Of a stretch of DNA of 64,000 bases, positions 12,301 to 27,223 are shown in pieces; within the stretch, counting starts at the first letter, position 1, and the number at the start of each line of letters is the position of its first letter. Source of the DNA: Hermatobates lingyangjiaoensis (taxonomy: Eukaryota > Arthropoda > Insecta > Hemiptera > Hermatobatidae); contig JAPFBL010000164.1 of NCBI GenBank assembly GCA_026182355.1, positions 62,001-126,000 of the forward strand, given 5' to 3'. The position numbers and the translations under genes are program-made. A model generated the notes under the pieces. It did not search any database. It saw only the letters and a program-made list of their open reading frames with translations, and was not told the DNA's origin.

Positions 12301-15300
12301 GTGCTCAGCTACTGCAACCTAACCTCATTAGAAGATAAAAAGAAGAACACTTCTTTTATCTTTCTTTCTCTGAAAAGATTAAGAAATTTACCTTACAGTT
12401 TGAAACGTCAAATATTAAATGCTAGACTCAAACATACTTGTCTTTCTTAAAATTTAAAAATCAATGACAGGCTCCTTAAATTTTGTAATTTAATTTTGTT
12501 ATTCTTTCGGGTAGACCTGAGCACTGGGGAACCTGTTTGGGAAACGTTGTTTTAAAGTTAATTTCAGCCTTAAGGAGAAAACATCAGGGGAACTATGTAT
12601 AAAGAGAATATTGGGAAATAGCAGTAGGCAATTGTTACATCGGATATACAAAGGAAATTGGATAGATTTGTTTAGAGCGCTATTCTAGTATTCACGCTTT
12701 TTTCATACCTGTGGCAAGGCGGTGATAAACCCGTGGGCATTTGCCATCTTTGCCGCCTCTATGATGTCCTCCATGGTGGCATCTTCTCGCCCATAACGGA
12801 TATTCTCTGCTATCGAGGTTCTGAACAGATTAGGCTCTTGGGACACAATGCCGGTGTGACTCCGCAGCCAGTTAAGGTTCAGGTCTCTTATTTCTTTATC
12901 GTCTATCGTTATCTAAAAACAAATTCATATCTTATTGTATTCTTGAACAAATTATAATTATAATCTAAAATGAGAGATAATAAATGAATGTATATTAGAA
13001 GTGAATTTAAAATTATCAAAACTGATTATAATTCAAATGAGTGATTGGTTATTTCAATTCAAATATACAATGTATGATTATAATTGAAATTCATAATAAA
13101 TGAATGTGATTTAAACATTTACCTGAGTATTTGTAGTAAATTTACAGCTCATTACCCTCTTTTGTTACTTGTATTTCTAATGGTTTTCAACCAGTAGATT
13201 GACGACGCAAAGTTCGTTGTAAATAATTATTCTGGAGAAAAGATACTACTACCTCGGTGAATTAATCTCCGAGCAAAAGACCTATTTTAGTTCCGAATCT
13301 TGAACTTTCCAAACCTGACAGTGTCCCGAACCAAGAACAAACCTCACCGATAGGACACTAAGATTGGTCATTACATCATTATCACAGATATTGTCAAGCA
13401 AGTCCCGAATCTTGAACTTTCCAAACCTCACAGTATCCCAAAAAAATGAACAAACCTCACCGATAGGACACTAAGACTGGTCATTAAATCATTATTGCAA
13501 ATACTGTCAAGCTTGGATTTAGGGTCTGCTAACTAAAACTAAGCGTTCTTCAATTATCATGATTTACCACGAATTGAGTAAAATATGCAGCTATCTTTAT
13601 TAGTTTCTTTAAAAAACTTTAGACTTATTGTAAGCACTTTAGTAAAATATATATTGGTACCAAGAAATTGATATGGCATACATGTTTTTTTTTTTTTTAA
13701 ATGAGAGCTTACCTTTCCAGCAGTTATCTCGTAAAATCTCATGAGGAGACTAACGACAGTACTCTTGCCCGAGCCACTAGGCCCTACAAGGGCAACGATC
13801 TTTCCAGAAGGGATGGAGAGGTTCAACCCTTTGAGAACCTGCCAAAAAATATCTCTTCATTATTACTATTATTCTTTTTTTAAATTACAATATAAAAATA
13901 AAACAATAATATTATCTTCTACTTTCCTATATCAATTTATTCTTATAACTGACTTCTATATGTGATAAAGATAACAAAATAAAATACATTATATGACTAA
14001 GATAACTTGATAAGTATATCTTTATCTGATAATATTAAAAATATTATTTGTTATTTTTCATAATATTATAAATCATTAGTTTGGCAATCCGTAATTGTGT
14101 GGTATTTACTCATTGTGAGGTAAAATAGATAAACAAACAAAAGTCTCCACACAAATGAAGTTTTATTCAACAACAACAACGCGTTTCGAACACTTTGTGT
14201 TCATCATTAGGAAGGCACGAAGGATGTGGTGCTGAAGAGTTGGTCCAGTGAAAACAACTGACCAACCTGACCAAAAGTTGTTTCTACTGGACCAGCCCTT
14301 CAGCACCACATCCTTGGTGTCTTCCTGATGAAGAACACAAAGTGCTCGAAACACGTTGTTGTTGTTGAATAAAACTTCATTTTGTGTGGAGACTTTTGTT
14401 TGTTTATCCATTTTAACTCAGAATAAATATTATAAATGTAAATATTATAATATTTAATCATAATAAATACAACCAACGAATATTCCCAAGCACATTACTG
14501 CACTTAGAAATTAATAGTGCCTGCCACTACTGTAAATGATCATTCTAATTTTTTTGTTAAGGTCATTAAACATTCTCAAGAAAGGGGATGTCAGTCTGTC
14601 AGGGGAAGGATTCGTATTCGTGGTCGTATCATAATAATATTTATACTACTTATAAATTAAATATGTGATGTGACTAAAAAATTGTCTTCGTTTTGATTAT
14701 ATACTGTTTTCTAATTTACTCTTAATAATGTCTGTATGTTGATGGGTATGTATTCAACATTTTGTTTTCATGCTACTAGTCACAAATGTGATAGATCTTA
14801 ATGGAGTTTAAAACATATGTCAAATATCTGTAAGGTGATAGCCGCGTATAGATAATTTTGTAAGCACACTACAAGTAACACTGTTTGATAGTTCTTTATG
14901 GTATTTGGCACATACGTATTTATACTGACATGTATGTGTTGCATACGCATAATTATATATTCTAATGAGTGTCACTAGTCATATTTATCAACTGTTAAAT
15001 ATGTACTCATTATTTCAAGTCCTGAATGTCAAAGTTCTCCTTTTGTTTGACAAAATGGAAGTGGTCATTGAAATAAATGAATTGATTGATATGAATGAAT
15101 TTGATAACATGTTCACATAAAGTAAAGATGAGTAATGATCAACCCAAATATTTTTAAGTACTATTATTTACTTTACTGAAATCGTACTTCTTTAAATTTT
15201 ACAAATTTGTTAAAAAGGAATAGAAACATTGTTTAAGTAACAACACTTTTTTAAATCAAATTACCTTTATCTGCGGCCGAGATGGATAGAAAAACTCAAC

Positions 15301-16674
15301 ACCTCGAAATTCTACGCGACCATCCAGATGATTGGGTTGGATACCTTTGCTGGAATATGGATCTATGGGTGGAACACGTTCGACAATGGGTAGAATAATC
15401 GAGGCACAACCAAGTCCTGTGGCAATGTCTACGATCATGGGAAGGGTAACAGTGGCCATGAAGGCTGTTTGGACCATGGCTGCGAACAACTGCAACATGT
15501 ACACATGTCAAAGATTGAGCAAATCATAGGCAAATGTAAAATGAGTTTTTATTTTAAGAAATTAATTTTTAGATATCTTTTTATTTGAGATATTTCAAAG
15601 TCGAGTGCTATTTTACAAATCTGCTTCATTTTAAATTTTTCATGAAATCTTCTTTCAAAAATATGCTTTTAAATACATAATTTTTACAAGAGTTGAGCAG
15701 AGAAGATACAACATTAGGGGGAAAATCTTTTTTTTGAACGATCAAAAAGCATTGATTGAACGATCGGGCAACTTTTATTAATGATGGATTAAAATAACTT
15801 ACTGTCATAGTAGCGCCTGCATCGATTTCTCCGTGATCATACAATACTGAGGAGAAGTAGAACCCAACAGAATACATAAGAAGAAGAAATCCGTAGCTAA
15901 ATGACACTGACACTGCCAGACCGTAGTATTTCTTCAGAGTCAACTTGCGTCCTTCGTTTAGAGCCTTGTTGTAGCTAAGAAGAAAATAAATATTAGTAAT
16001 TTTAATAAATTTTTTTTTTAAATTTTATTTGTTTAAAGTCACAACAATGTATGTTTACATTAATAGAATTGAATAATTATTTAACTAAGGCATGAATTAT
16101 GAAATTTAACTGTGAAGAAATGTGAAAGCTAATTTATATATATATGAATGATCAAACCACAATAAGAAATGGAAAAACAAGACTAAGATCCTTCCACCGT
16201 AACAAGCAGTCTTCGTTAGAGTCAAAAACCGAACTGAAACACTAGATGCAGAAACATCTGGGGAGGTTGAGAACAGTGGGAGGGAAGAGTGGAGTAATCT
16301 TAAAGTGGTATTGTTATTGTGGTTTGATCATTGATTGATATTTCACATGTTTACTGTGATATCTTGTTTTATATATATATATTATTAAAGTAGACGGCAG
16401 CTTCCGCATTTACGACTTTTTTGCTCGTGTTTTCTAGTTTTCTAACTAGTTTTTTCTGGTAGGGAGTGATTTCGTGAAGGAGTTGTCCCAGAGACATCAA
16501 AGAAATAATTTTGTAGCTTACTCAATAATTAGGGACAACTCCTTCACGAAATCACTCCCTACCAGAAAAAACTAGTTAGAAAACTAGAAAACACGAGAAA
16601 AAAAGTCGTAAATGCGGAAGCTGCCGTCTACTTTAATAAAATATGTTTACAAGAGAATCTGCTGCAAATATACA

Positions 16675-16727
<53 letters not shown>

Positions 16728-17645
16728 AGATATCCGGTAAACACGTAAAATAAAAATCATTACATAAATCAGAGGATGGAATTCAGAATTGGACTAAGAT
16801 CTTTCAACCAAATAAAGTTGTTTTCGTCAGAGGCGGACTCGGACTGAGATCACTGAGAGTGCCTCAGTTTGAGTACGACTCTAACAAAGACCACTTTATT
16901 TGGTTAAAAGATTTAAGTTATATTTCTAATTTTCTTACTGTAGTTTAGATGTCTATATATATATATATGATCAAACCACAGTAGAAAATAGGAAAACAAG
17001 ACTAAGATCTTTCAACTGTAACAAGCGGTCTTCGTCAGAGTCAAAAACCCAACTGCCTAACTCTGACGAAGACCGCTTGTTACAGTTGAAAGATCTTGGT
17101 CTTGTTTTCCAATTTCAAATTGTGGTTTGATCATTGATTGTTATTTCAGGTGTTTATGTGAAATCTTTTTTATATATAAAACCAATTAAATGAAACGATT
17201 GCACGAACTAAGTAAACTATATTGACACAAAGAAAACTCAGAAATGAAACAGAAACTCCCTACGATATTTCGATCTCCTCGTCATCAGGAAGATAGAAAC
17301 GAGTCGAAGTTATACGACGTTAGGTTGTATAACCATTCTGACCGAAACTGGTACCACATGCGTATATTCGTTTAATTTTGTTTCTGAAGCCCTTTGATAG
17401 TATAACACGTATATCGAAATATAGTAGTGAGTTTCTGTTACATTTCTGAGTGTTGTTTGTGTCAATATAGGTTATATCAATGATCAAACCACAATAAGAA
17501 ATGGGAAAACAAGACAAAATTGGGTTTTTGACTCTGACGAAGACCGCTTGTTACGGTTGAAAGGTCTTAGTCTAGTTTTCCCATTTCTTATTGTGGTTTG
17601 ATCATTGATTGTTTTTCACGTGTTTATGTGAAATCTTTTTATAGG

Positions 17646-17678
<33 letters not shown>

Positions 17679-18895
17679 GGAATCATCACCAAAATTAGTA
17701 AAAGAAATGGAAAAAGTCTTTAAGCACTTTTGACTGTTTATCGGTTCTCAAAGGATTGTCCTTTAGATTATATACAGATGACTAGTATTACTACAATTAC
17801 TAAATGGATTTAAATAAACTATGACTATTTCAAAGAATTCATTGTATTTATTTTTAATTTATTGTTATTTTAAGATTGATTGATTCGAATCATTTTTTTT
17901 AAGAATGTTGAATAATATCCATATCGACGAATTGAATTCTGAAATAATAATAATAATAATGACAAGATATCATTTTGGGTTAGGCAATAATAAATAGCCT
18001 GCTTATCTTTGTAAGTGTTATTACAATGTTTTTTTTTTTTTTTTTTTTTTTTAATAGGTATGTGAACATCTAGGGCCATTACCCTCAACTTAGGGAAAAT
18101 AGCGCAAAAAAATGATAAAACAACCATCAAACGTTTTGAGTAATTTGACACAAATTGTGTGACCTTATTAAAGCAAGCCACCGAACAACAATTTGCTTGA
18201 AATTTTAATTAGTGCATATTTAATTTGCATTTAATTGATAATTTAGTATTTTACCATTGTTTGTTTTATTTATGTTTTAAAAATTTACACTGTTGATATA
18301 CTTTTGTGAAATGCTATACAGTCACAGCTCAATTTAAAGGACTAAACCTATCTGTTAAATATGTTTTGAGTTTAGATATTGTTTAATTAAATTCATAGTT
18401 TATAGTAAATTAAATAGTTATAGTTGAATGTAATAGATTAGATAGTAAATATGTGGGCTATATGAGAGCTATACTTTAGTATTAAAGATTGAAGTTCATT
18501 TGAAAGTTGGCCTCATTCTGAAATCTTAGTAGCATCACTTCATACTAGAAACGTCCTGATAAGCGCTTCATTCTGACCGAAACTGGTACCACATGCAGTA
18601 TATTCGTTTAATTTTGTTTCTGAAGCCCTTTGATAGAAACCTTATCTCTTAGCAAAGCCTTTTAAAAATGCCCTGATAGGTGCTCCAAATACTTTGGTAC
18701 TTGTAGGCGTCCAAAGTACGAGTATTTGGACTTGTAGGTAAGTCGGAGCTCCGAACACACTTGGGCAACAAGAGCTTAGACTTGCCTAATCAGGGAAATG
18801 TTAGTTTAAGGAAATTCTGATCTTATTAGTAATAACAATATAAACTAGCTACAAATATTAGAGGACATTTGTATAAAAGATAAATGCCTCTTAAT

Positions 18896-18964
<69 letters not shown>

Positions 18965-19951
18965 AGTGAGTGAGTGAAAGAGTAAGTGAGTGAGAGAGTG
19001 AGTGAGTAAGTGAGAGAGTAAGTGAGAGTGAGTGAGTAAGTGAGAGAGTAAGTGAGAGTGAGTGAGAAAGTGAGAGAGTAAGTGAGAGTGAGTGAGTAAG
19101 AGAGTGAGAGAGTGAGTGAGTGAGAGAGAGTGAATGAGAGAGTGAGTGAGTGAGAGAGAGAGAGTGAGTGAGAGAGAGAGTGAGTGAGAGAGAGAGAGAG
19201 AGTGAGATAGAGAGAGAGTGAGAGAGAGAGAGTGAGTGAGTGAAAGGGTGAGTGAGAGAGTGAGTGAGTGAGGAGTCTCAAATATGAAGAGAACAGCGCT
19301 TTAAACCCTAACAAAGAATTCCCTACATCCATCTCAACCCCTCCCCCCTCCTTACCCCCTCAAATACACTGCACGCACACACATACAAACTTTAAAATAT
19401 CAAATGAAACTCCTTCTTGACCAACTATAAGTTACCATGCTTCATTATTCTAAATTGAAAAAAAAATTCTAAATGTTCATAACAAAAACACTTACCTATC
19501 AACAGCTTTATTCTCCGCACTAAAAGCTGCAACAGTTCGTACTGCACACAAAGTTTCTGAAGCTATTTTCCCTGCTTCAGCATACTTGAGTTGTTCTACA
19601 ATAGCTGTTCCCGCTGTTATCTTTAAATCACGATCAAATAATTAGACAAATATTATAACAATATTACTCTCATCAACATATATTTGATAAGATGTTGTCT
19701 AAAGTAGTACAAGGCCTATATATATTTTTTAATAAATACTTGAATAAATAATTATTTTGGATTATATTCTAATAGACGCTTCATTTTATGTCCTCATAAA
19801 ACATTAAATTGAAAAGTACAAGTTTTCAAATAATACAGCAATATAGACAACATTTATCTATGTCTACATTTATTTTTTAAGTTGGAGAAGACTTAGTAAA
19901 ATATCGACGTGAGTTTAGTTGTTGTTTCTCACGGTTTTTCCCTTTTAATCG

Positions 19952-20008
<57 letters not shown>

Positions 20009-20429
20009 TCAACATAGATATTGAAACAAAAATAAATAAAAAAAAATACTGCTGCAGTCTCTAATTTTTGGTTTGGAACGTCATCAGGAGAGATAATAGA
20101 GGGAAACCAAGCGCACTGGTGCAGAGACTGTTGAAGTCCCACTCATCTCTGTACCAGTCCGCTTAATTTCCCTCTCTATTCTCTCCTGATGACTGTTCAA
20201 ACCTAAATTAGAGACTGTAGGTGTGCGTTATTTATTTTTGTTTGTTTATTAATATTAAACTTTATTTATCCGTTTCGGAAAAACAATTTTTTTTTGTTTA
20301 TTTTTCGTTTTTTCATTTAGCTCTCTGATGATGTTGTAACAAAAGGCCTTAGAGCATTTTAATTAATATATATTTGTTTATTGTGGTATTTAATTCATAT
20401 ATTATTTCAAGAGTTATTTTTGATTATTA

Positions 20430-20499
<70 letters not shown>

Positions 20500-23400
20500 G
20501 AAACGGTCCAGCGGACTTTTTTAAATAAAATAAATTCAAAACGAAGGAAACTCACAGAAAGACACAGACAAAACTCACATCGATATTTCGACCATCGTCG
20601 TCATCAGGAGGTGTGAAGAGCGAAGAGTCACCGCCCTGTCTTCCTGCGGGACTCTTCACTGTTCACACCTCCTGATGACGACGATGGTCGAAATATCGAT
20701 GTGAGTTTTGTCTGTGTCTTTCAGTGTGTTTCCTTCGTTTTGAATTTATTTTATATATATATATATATATATTTGTGTGGTAAATATGAAACTGACTGCT
20801 GAGGCTAGATACGAGTTGAAGATGTAAACAGGAGTGGCGAGAAAGAGAACCAGAGCCATCTTCCAGTTGGTGTAGAGTCCTACGCCGAATCCAGAAATCA
20901 ACATGACTACGATCTGCACGAGGAGGGCTACCTTGGCGCCAAAGCCGTCACGTACTCTCTCCATGTCACTGAAACATTCGCATTCTCTACAGCAAAGAAC
21001 AAGTCTTAATCATGCGAACAATGTTATTAGATCACCGTCCAACTGAAATGTATATTGTCATTTACTATTCAAGAGTATAGGATTTATTTTTAGAGGAATA
21101 ACATGTCCAGAGCAATGCCATGTCTCTTATAATAATTTCAAAGCAGTTCATAGAAAAGAATTCAGCCAGCAGTTATAGATTTTATAGAATAAAATCAAAA
21201 TGGCTGGCATCTCAAATATAGATTTCAAAGCAATGAGGCAACAAAGGATGAATGCACTGCTTAGTAAAATAACTCTTCGGGTTCTGTGTTTTGTATAGTG
21301 TTGCAACAATAAGGATCGACTCATTAGTTCTGGATTTCAAAGCAATGTGGTAACACAGGATGAATGCACTGCATAGTAAAATAACTCTTCGGGTTCTGTG
21401 TTTCGTATAGTGTTGCAACAATAAGGATCGACTCATCAGTTCTGGATTTAAAAGCAATGTGGTAACACAGGATGAATGCACTGCATAGTAAAATAACTCT
21501 TCGGGTTCTGTGTTTCGTACAGTGTTACAACAATAAGGATCGACTCATCAGTTCTGGATTTCAAAGCAATGAGGTAACACAGGATGAATGCACTGCATAG
21601 TAAAATAACTCTTCGGGTTCTGTATTTCGTACAGTGTTGCAACAATAACGATCGACTCATCAGTTCTGGATTTCAAAGCAATGAGGTAACATAGGATGAA
21701 TGCACTGCATAGTAAAATAACTCTTCGGGTTCTGTGTTTCGTACAGTGTTGCAACAATAAGGATCGACTCATCAGTTCTGGATTTCAAAGCAATGAGGTA
21801 ACATAGGATGAATGCACTGCATAGTAAAATAACTCTTCGGGTTCGGTGTTTCGTACAGTGTTACAACAATAAGGATCGACTCATCAGTTCTGGATTTCAA
21901 AGCAATGAGGTAACACAGGATGAATGCACTGCGTAGTAAAATAACTCTTCGGGTTCGGTGTTTCGTACAGTGTTACAACAATAAGGATCGACTCATCAGT
22001 TCTGGATTTCAAAGCAGGAAGTTACACGAAAAGAGATTGACTCAAGAAAAGCAATTGACAAAAGAAAACTTGTATCATAAAAAAAAAGGATTGACTCTTA
22101 ATTTTTTAGTAATCATACAACAAAAAATTAATATTTTAACAAAAAAAAACAAAGAAAAGGTTTATATTTGTATCTTCTAGTATAATTCTTTGTAAATTTG
22201 AGGAACGTAACGCAATGGATGTTAATTATATAAATAATATAGTACACAAGTAGAAAGTTGAATAACTCATTCCGTGAAATTGATAAATGGAGGTATAGAT
22301 AAATCTGATAACCAAGTTGAAAGGAGGATAGGTAGCACCGGAATGAGTATGCATAACATAGTTTAGCCATTTGTAATCATGTTTTTGAATATGTTTTTGA
22401 AATATACGTATAAATATATGTATCTGTAACTTTAAATTACAGAAAACACGGCAAAGAAAAAAATAAAATGCACACTTACTAAATGCAATATTTCGAACTT
22501 TTATTCCTCATTAGGAGAAGACCAGAAAAGAGGACGAAGTGAGAGAATCTCCCGACATCGAAGGACGGAACGCGAGTGAAGTAATGAAGAGTCGACCATA
22601 AGGGCAAGAATAGCGTAAAATAAAAGTACTAGGCACCGAAGGTCGGAGAACGGAAACGGCAAAGCCAAAGTATAATTCAAATAAAATAAATAAAATTAAA
22701 AAAATATACAACATAAATAATAAATGAAAGAAACGATAAAACAAAATACATTTAAAAATAAAAATAACATTAAAAATGAAAAAGAAATAACTTTAAAATA
22801 AAAGAAATAAAGTAAAACACAAAATTTAACGCTTTTGATTTACGCCGGGAGCTGCGTGGGCCCCCAATAACCATAAGTGGGCCACCTCAGATGCTCTTAA
22901 GGTCAAACTAACATCATCAGTGGTCACTTTTTTAATGATCTGAACTGTATATGTATATATATATTACTTCGAATAAAATGAAAGGTCCGTGTGGTCAATA
23001 AATACTTTAACACATAGGAAAGAACAGAAAGTCATTACAGAACTCACTTCGATATTTCGACATCTGTCGTTATCAGGAAGAAGTGTGAAGTACTCGCGTT
23101 GAGAAGCAAACTGCAACTCAACTTAAGTACGCGAGTACTTCGCACTTTTTGATGATGACGTCGGATGTCGAAATATCGAAGTGAGTTGTGTAGTGACTTT
23201 CTCTGTTCTTTCCTATGTGTTTAAGTTTTTATATATATATATATATATAATACATTTTATGTATATGTATAAATATATGTATACATTTTGAAACAAATTA
23301 ACATTTATTTAAAATTACAGAATACTCGTATATGATATGTCTTATTGACATTATTTTTCATTTGATAAGTAAGCATTTATAGTATAAAACTACAGACTTT

Positions 23401-26100
23401 GATAGGCTTGATAATGTAATCGCTTACGTGAAAAAGATAACTCGCCTGGCATAAATTCCATATACTTAAGCAGTTGGGACCAATTGCGTGTTTAACTATA
23501 AGAGGTAGGTTTTGGAAAAAACTGCTACTCCAAAATTAGATTTATTTCGAATCTAAACAGCAAATAACAAGTTTTTGCTTTTAATTTTGTACTCTAACAA
23601 AATTTTTCATTTTTCTTTGCCAATGTTATATGGCTTCTTTTATAACAGTATAGATTAATACTACAATAAGAAAAATAGCTTTAAAAATGCCGATCAGTTC
23701 GCGGGAGTTTTACTTCCTCATTGCGTTTTTTTTTCATTTTTTACCCAGATTTAATAAATAGTTGTTTAAATAAAAGATTACGTATAAAAAATACTTACAA
23801 TTGTGTATATGTCAGTCAGAATAATCTCATGAAGAATACAGATATTAAAAGCAGTATTGTGTAACAATATTGAGTTGAAAAAACATCTGAAATCAGAGTA
23901 CACTTCAGGTTGAAGAGTACTTACAAAGATGTAGTTTGGATTTAAAGAATATTTTACATCACCCGTACTTGATCTTTTGTAATTGACCTCTTTGAAAGGT
24001 GATTCCTTTAAGAGTACTTACAAACATTTGTTTCTATCTAGAATATATGTAATGTTACACAAGTCCTAAAGCTTTTCAGGGGCACCTCTTTGAAGGATGG
24101 TATTTCGAAGATTACTTAACAAACCGGTATTTTGGATTTAGAATACATATTGATCATCACCAGTTCTGGAACTTTTCTATCTGACCTCGTGTAAAAAGTC
24201 ATAAGTAAACACTATTATACTCTGTTATATAAATTATTATTTATTTTGAAAAAAATGATAAAAAACTAGAGTTAGAAATACAGTCTTGACTTATCTGAAT
24301 ATTTAAAACTTTATATTTCTGAACAATAATGTATTAACAATTGTTAATGTAATTAACAATAATTAGAAACTAGGCATACATATATCATTTGGGTTAATTA
24401 AGGAAGTTATCTGAAAAAGGTAAGAGGGCTGATTTAGATCAATTAAAATGTTAAGAATTAGAATCAAATATAATAAAAATGAAATTATCATGAAAAGTTT
24501 TTATATATAGAAACTGAGTGACTTGTGGATATTGTTTAACGGGTATGTAGAGTAACTTATGTTGGAAAATACATGCATATTGTTAATACCACTGAGGTTA
24601 GTATGATTTATATTAGAAATAGAATCCGTCATACCTCGTAAGATGATCATGCAGTCGTTGGAGCGGTTTCGGACGTTGTCTAACAAACCTACAGCGATCG
24701 AAGATGGACAACGTCCGGAAGCACTCCAACGACTCCATGATCATCTTACGAGGTATGACGGTGTTACCTTTTTCTAATAGAAATCATACTGACCTCAGTG
24801 GTATTAACAATCTGCATGTATTTAACACAGCCAGTCTGGCTAAGTTTATGACTCAGTTTGAACAACTACGGAAGTAGGTTTGTTGCGATCGAAGATGGAC
24901 AACGTCCGAAAGCGCTCTAACGACTCCATGATCATCTTACGAGGTATGACGGTTTTACCTATTTCTATTATAAGCCATGTTGGAAAGTTACAAAGTAAGA
25001 CCAAGGTATCCGATAAGACTCCGTGATATAAGATCTTGACGGAATACCAACACCAGGCTACATAAGGAGGTCAATAAATGATTTAAATATAAGATTACAG
25101 CTGAAAAAAAATAAAACAATTTAATAAAGTAAATATAATAGAATAGTAAACATACTCGGTGAGTTTACTTGAAAGGTCCCCTGACTCGGCCATGTCGAAC
25201 CATTCAGACTCCTGACGTAAGACTTGAGAGAGGAACCTCTTCCTGAGTCGTGTCACCATCCGGTCACAGGCTACTTCCCAGCAGTAGACCTGTGGGTAGA
25301 AATAGCATCTATAATGCTTCTATCTTGTGTCTACATAACTGTTGTTGTATTATACCTTTATGTACAGATTAAATGAGAATCAGGCATATGTGTTGTGACT
25401 TTGTAACTGTTTTGTATGATGACATTAAGTATTAACGAATTTGATGTTATACTGTCTTCGTGAATACTAGAAATTCAGGATTAAAAGCAAGAAACATAAG
25501 TTCTGGAGTGTTAGTCAAAACATAAAAACACTTTACCTAAGCAAATGTTTTGCTATAACATCTTCATAGATATTAAAAAATCAAGACATATTTTTGTATA
25601 AAAAATCATAACAGACTATCAGGAACTACTATACTCGTATATTTACAACCTTGTAGAATTTCTTTGTAAACTTTGAAAGTCTTAGATGTCACCTGAGTTA
25701 CCTGAGATAATGTTGAAATATAATTCTTTAATTTTTCTTGTTTGTTTTGTGACTGTCTGTTGACGAATGTCTTGATTTCTTGCGCAGCCCTGTTGATGCT
25801 ATACAATTATAGCGAAACGTTAGCTTAGGTGAAGAGTGATTGTATTTTGACCAACCATCGAGAACCTCTGCTTTTGCTGTTATTCCTCAATTTCTTGTGA
25901 TAACAAAAATAATTTAGTTACACATATTGTTTGTGTAGATAGGTTGCAGTTCTTCCTTAATCCATGTTATATTAAAGGGAATCGCAGTTTGGATATTCAT
26001 GATAGTTTGACTGAAAAATTAACTAATTTCCTATTAGCAGGGTATATTCGAAATAAGATTTGGCCACATGACACGTTTCATAGGTATTAAATAAGGTCAC

Positions 26101-26144
<44 letters not shown>

Positions 26145-27172
26145 GTTCAATATAAACAAAGAAACATAGAGAAATCAGAAGAACACACTTACAGTCTCTA
26201 ATTTTCGGTTTGAACCGTCTTCAGGAGAGATAAGAGAGGGAAACCAAGCGCACTGGATCAGAGACAGTTGGAGACCAACAGTGTTGCCGCATGCGCGCCC
26301 GTTCACAGAAAATAAGGTAGACAGGAATCAATTTATAATTAATTTATAATTTATAAAATAAAATAATGGAATATGAAAACAATAAATATATAAAAAAGAA
26401 AAAATTGAAAAAATAAGGGAAATTGATACAGAGAAATTGATACATAAATTGACTCATAGCTTAGTCAGCACTTTTGTTTATGTATCAATTTCTCTGTATC
26501 AATTTCCCTTATTTTTTCAATTTTTTCTTTTTTATATATTTATTGTTTTCATATTCCATTATTTTATTTTATAAATTATAAATTAATTATAAATTGATTC
26601 CTGTCTACCTTATTTTCTGTGAACGGGCGCGCATGCGGCAACACTGTTGGTCTCCAACCGTCTCTGATCCAGTGCGCTTGGTTTCCCTCTCTTATCTCTC
26701 CTGAAGACGGTTCAAACCGAAAATTAGAGACTGTAAGTGTGTTCTTCTGATTTCTCTATGTTTCTTTGTTTATATTGAACTATATTTGTCCGTTTTGGAT
26801 CGTATTTCCAACGAAAAAAAGTATATATATATATATATAGGTGTATAACGTAATCGGGATTTGGTCAATTTTCCAGGATCAAAATCAAACTCTCAATGCC
26901 GACGTTTCGGTTTTATTTAAAACCTTCTTCATAAGCAGAAGTCAGAATTTTTTGAATTAGAAAAATGATGAAATTCACATTATATAAAATGAAGTAACAA
27001 TAGATAGTTAGTGAACTAACATCTTAACTGGTCAAAAACTTGGACCAGGAAACGTCGGCATTGAGCGTTTGATTTTGATCCTGGAAAATTGACCGAATCC
27101 CGATTACATTATACACCTATTCTATCCAACGGTTGATATATTATTGAATTATATATATATATAATATATACA

Positions 27173-27223
<51 letters not shown>

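Larger units (their letters stand above)
14135..14412. mobile_element. Inverted pair of PLE-type units with hammerhead-like cores
   Basis: Outer arms are AACAAAAGTCTCCACAC and GTGTGGAGACTTTTGTTT, with a spacer around 14265. Each arm has AACAACAACAACGCG-type sequence next to a core. A third, degenerate copy is at 60835-60950. Confidence 0.75.

Noticed and set aside
18826..19332. 168-codon serine/leucine-rich open frame on the minus strand
   Set aside because: It is a translation of the GA/GAGT microsatellite.
21212..22180. Overlapping repeated open frames (S-R-S-L-L-L-Q-H...)
   Set aside because: They arise from the 112-bp minisatellite. The period is not a multiple of three, and there is no start, splice or domain support.
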